A stretch of 64,000 bases of DNA from positions 1,612,001 to 1,676,000 of the forward strand of contig CAXXSS010000001.1 in NCBI GenBank assembly GCA_963676865.2. Reading direction: 5' to 3'. The stretch is from JAAYUD01 sp963676865 (GTDB lineage: Bacteria; Bacteroidota; Bacteroidia; Bacteroidales; Bacteroidaceae). Shown in pieces: positions 63,836-64,000 of the stretch. Position 1 is the stretch's first letter; each line of letters opens with the position of its first letter. The position numbers and the translations under genes are program-made. The notes under the pieces were generated by a model, which saw only the letters and a program-made list of their open reading frames with translations, searched no databases and was not told where the DNA came from.

Positions 63836-64000
63836 TTAATGCTTTAGTGCTAGTAGTGCCGACTGGTAATCGGGTTCTTGTGTGATATCAGGTACCAGTT
63901 CAGAGTAAATCACCTTTCTATCTGGCGAGATAACAACAACGGCACGGGCAAGTAATCCGCTCATGGGGCTGTCGAGAATAAGTACACCGTAGTCTTTTCC
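63836..64000 (-). CDS. tpx: Thiol peroxidase, C-terminal part
   Basis: Last 54 residues of a Tpx-type peroxiredoxin, running off the right edge. The minus strand reads GKDYGVLILDSPMSGLLARA, VVVISPDRKVIYSELVPDIT and QEPDYQSALLALKH-stop, closely matching the end of thiol peroxidases (YGVxIxxxPLxGLxARAVxV...LVPEITxEPNYxxAL). The catalytic cysteines lie outside the window. Confidence 0.93.
   Translation of the reverse strand, partial: GKDYGVLILDSPMSGLLARAVVVISPDRKVIYSELVPDITQEPDYQSALLALKH

Overview
The window comes from a member of the Bacteroidales. The evidence is the TAnnTTTG-type -7 promoter boxes, a SusC/SusD polysaccharide utilization locus under ECF sigma/FecR control, a GG-Bacteroidales radical-SAM peptide locus, Rhs remnants of the Bacteroidales type, a group B [FeFe] hydrogenase with its HydE/G/F maturases, and a tmRNA whose tag reads GNNNYALAA. 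The genus cannot be fixed from the sequence alone.

Layout. 1-10.8 kb: 3' end of rdgB, then a plus-strand locus of sigma factor, anti-sigma, SusC with STN domain, SusD, SusE-like lipoprotein and two GH76 enzymes, probably for alpha-mannan. 10.8-11.9 kb: a decayed repeat with a strong hairpin, then an AT-rich stretch. 11.9-15.3 kb: TrmH-type methyltransferase, DUF4294 protein and helix-hairpin-helix protein. 15.4-33.8 kb (all minus): a large RiPP locus. In transcription order it holds a membrane-anchored TPR regulator, a DUF3244 secreted protein, a radical SAM/SPASM maturase, a second rSAM-like protein, a 79-aa double-glycine precursor, a GLPGLI protein and its outer-membrane partner, two thioredoxin-like proteins, a TonB-type barrel, a C39-peptidase ABC exporter and its HlyD adaptor. 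Scattered through it are scars of earlier copies of its own genes.

33.8-36 kb: relic sequence with long hairpins, one broken by an intact IS982-family element with a 9-bp target duplication. 36-53.3 kb: housekeeping genes: a zinc ABC pair, a membrane protein, purD, dipeptidyl peptidase, an RNA methyltransferase, cysE, dprA, a thioesterase and a U32 peptidase-like protein on minus; dusB, an MFS transporter, an M28 peptidase and an aldo/keto reductase on plus; and an AraC regulator. 53.3-54.2 kb: a second, inverted copy of the decayed hairpin repeat plus an IS982 relic. 54.5-56.7 kb: a graveyard of Rhs toxin tips, core fragments and immunity-type genes. 56.8-57.2 kb: tmRNA (minus). 57.4-62.5 kb: compact hydA-hydE-hydG-hydF operon. 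62.6-64 kb: lactonase-family protein and the 3' part of thiol peroxidase.

The most interesting system is the RiPP locus. Its precursor has a GG leader and a CxCxC-containing core; two rSAM-type proteins probably modify it, and the C39 exporter can cut at GG and secrete the product. Internal scars (three DUF3244 loci, a duplicated promoter with tandem 10-bp repeats, a lost thioredoxin/exporter junction) suggest the cluster was assembled from two related operons and later pruned.
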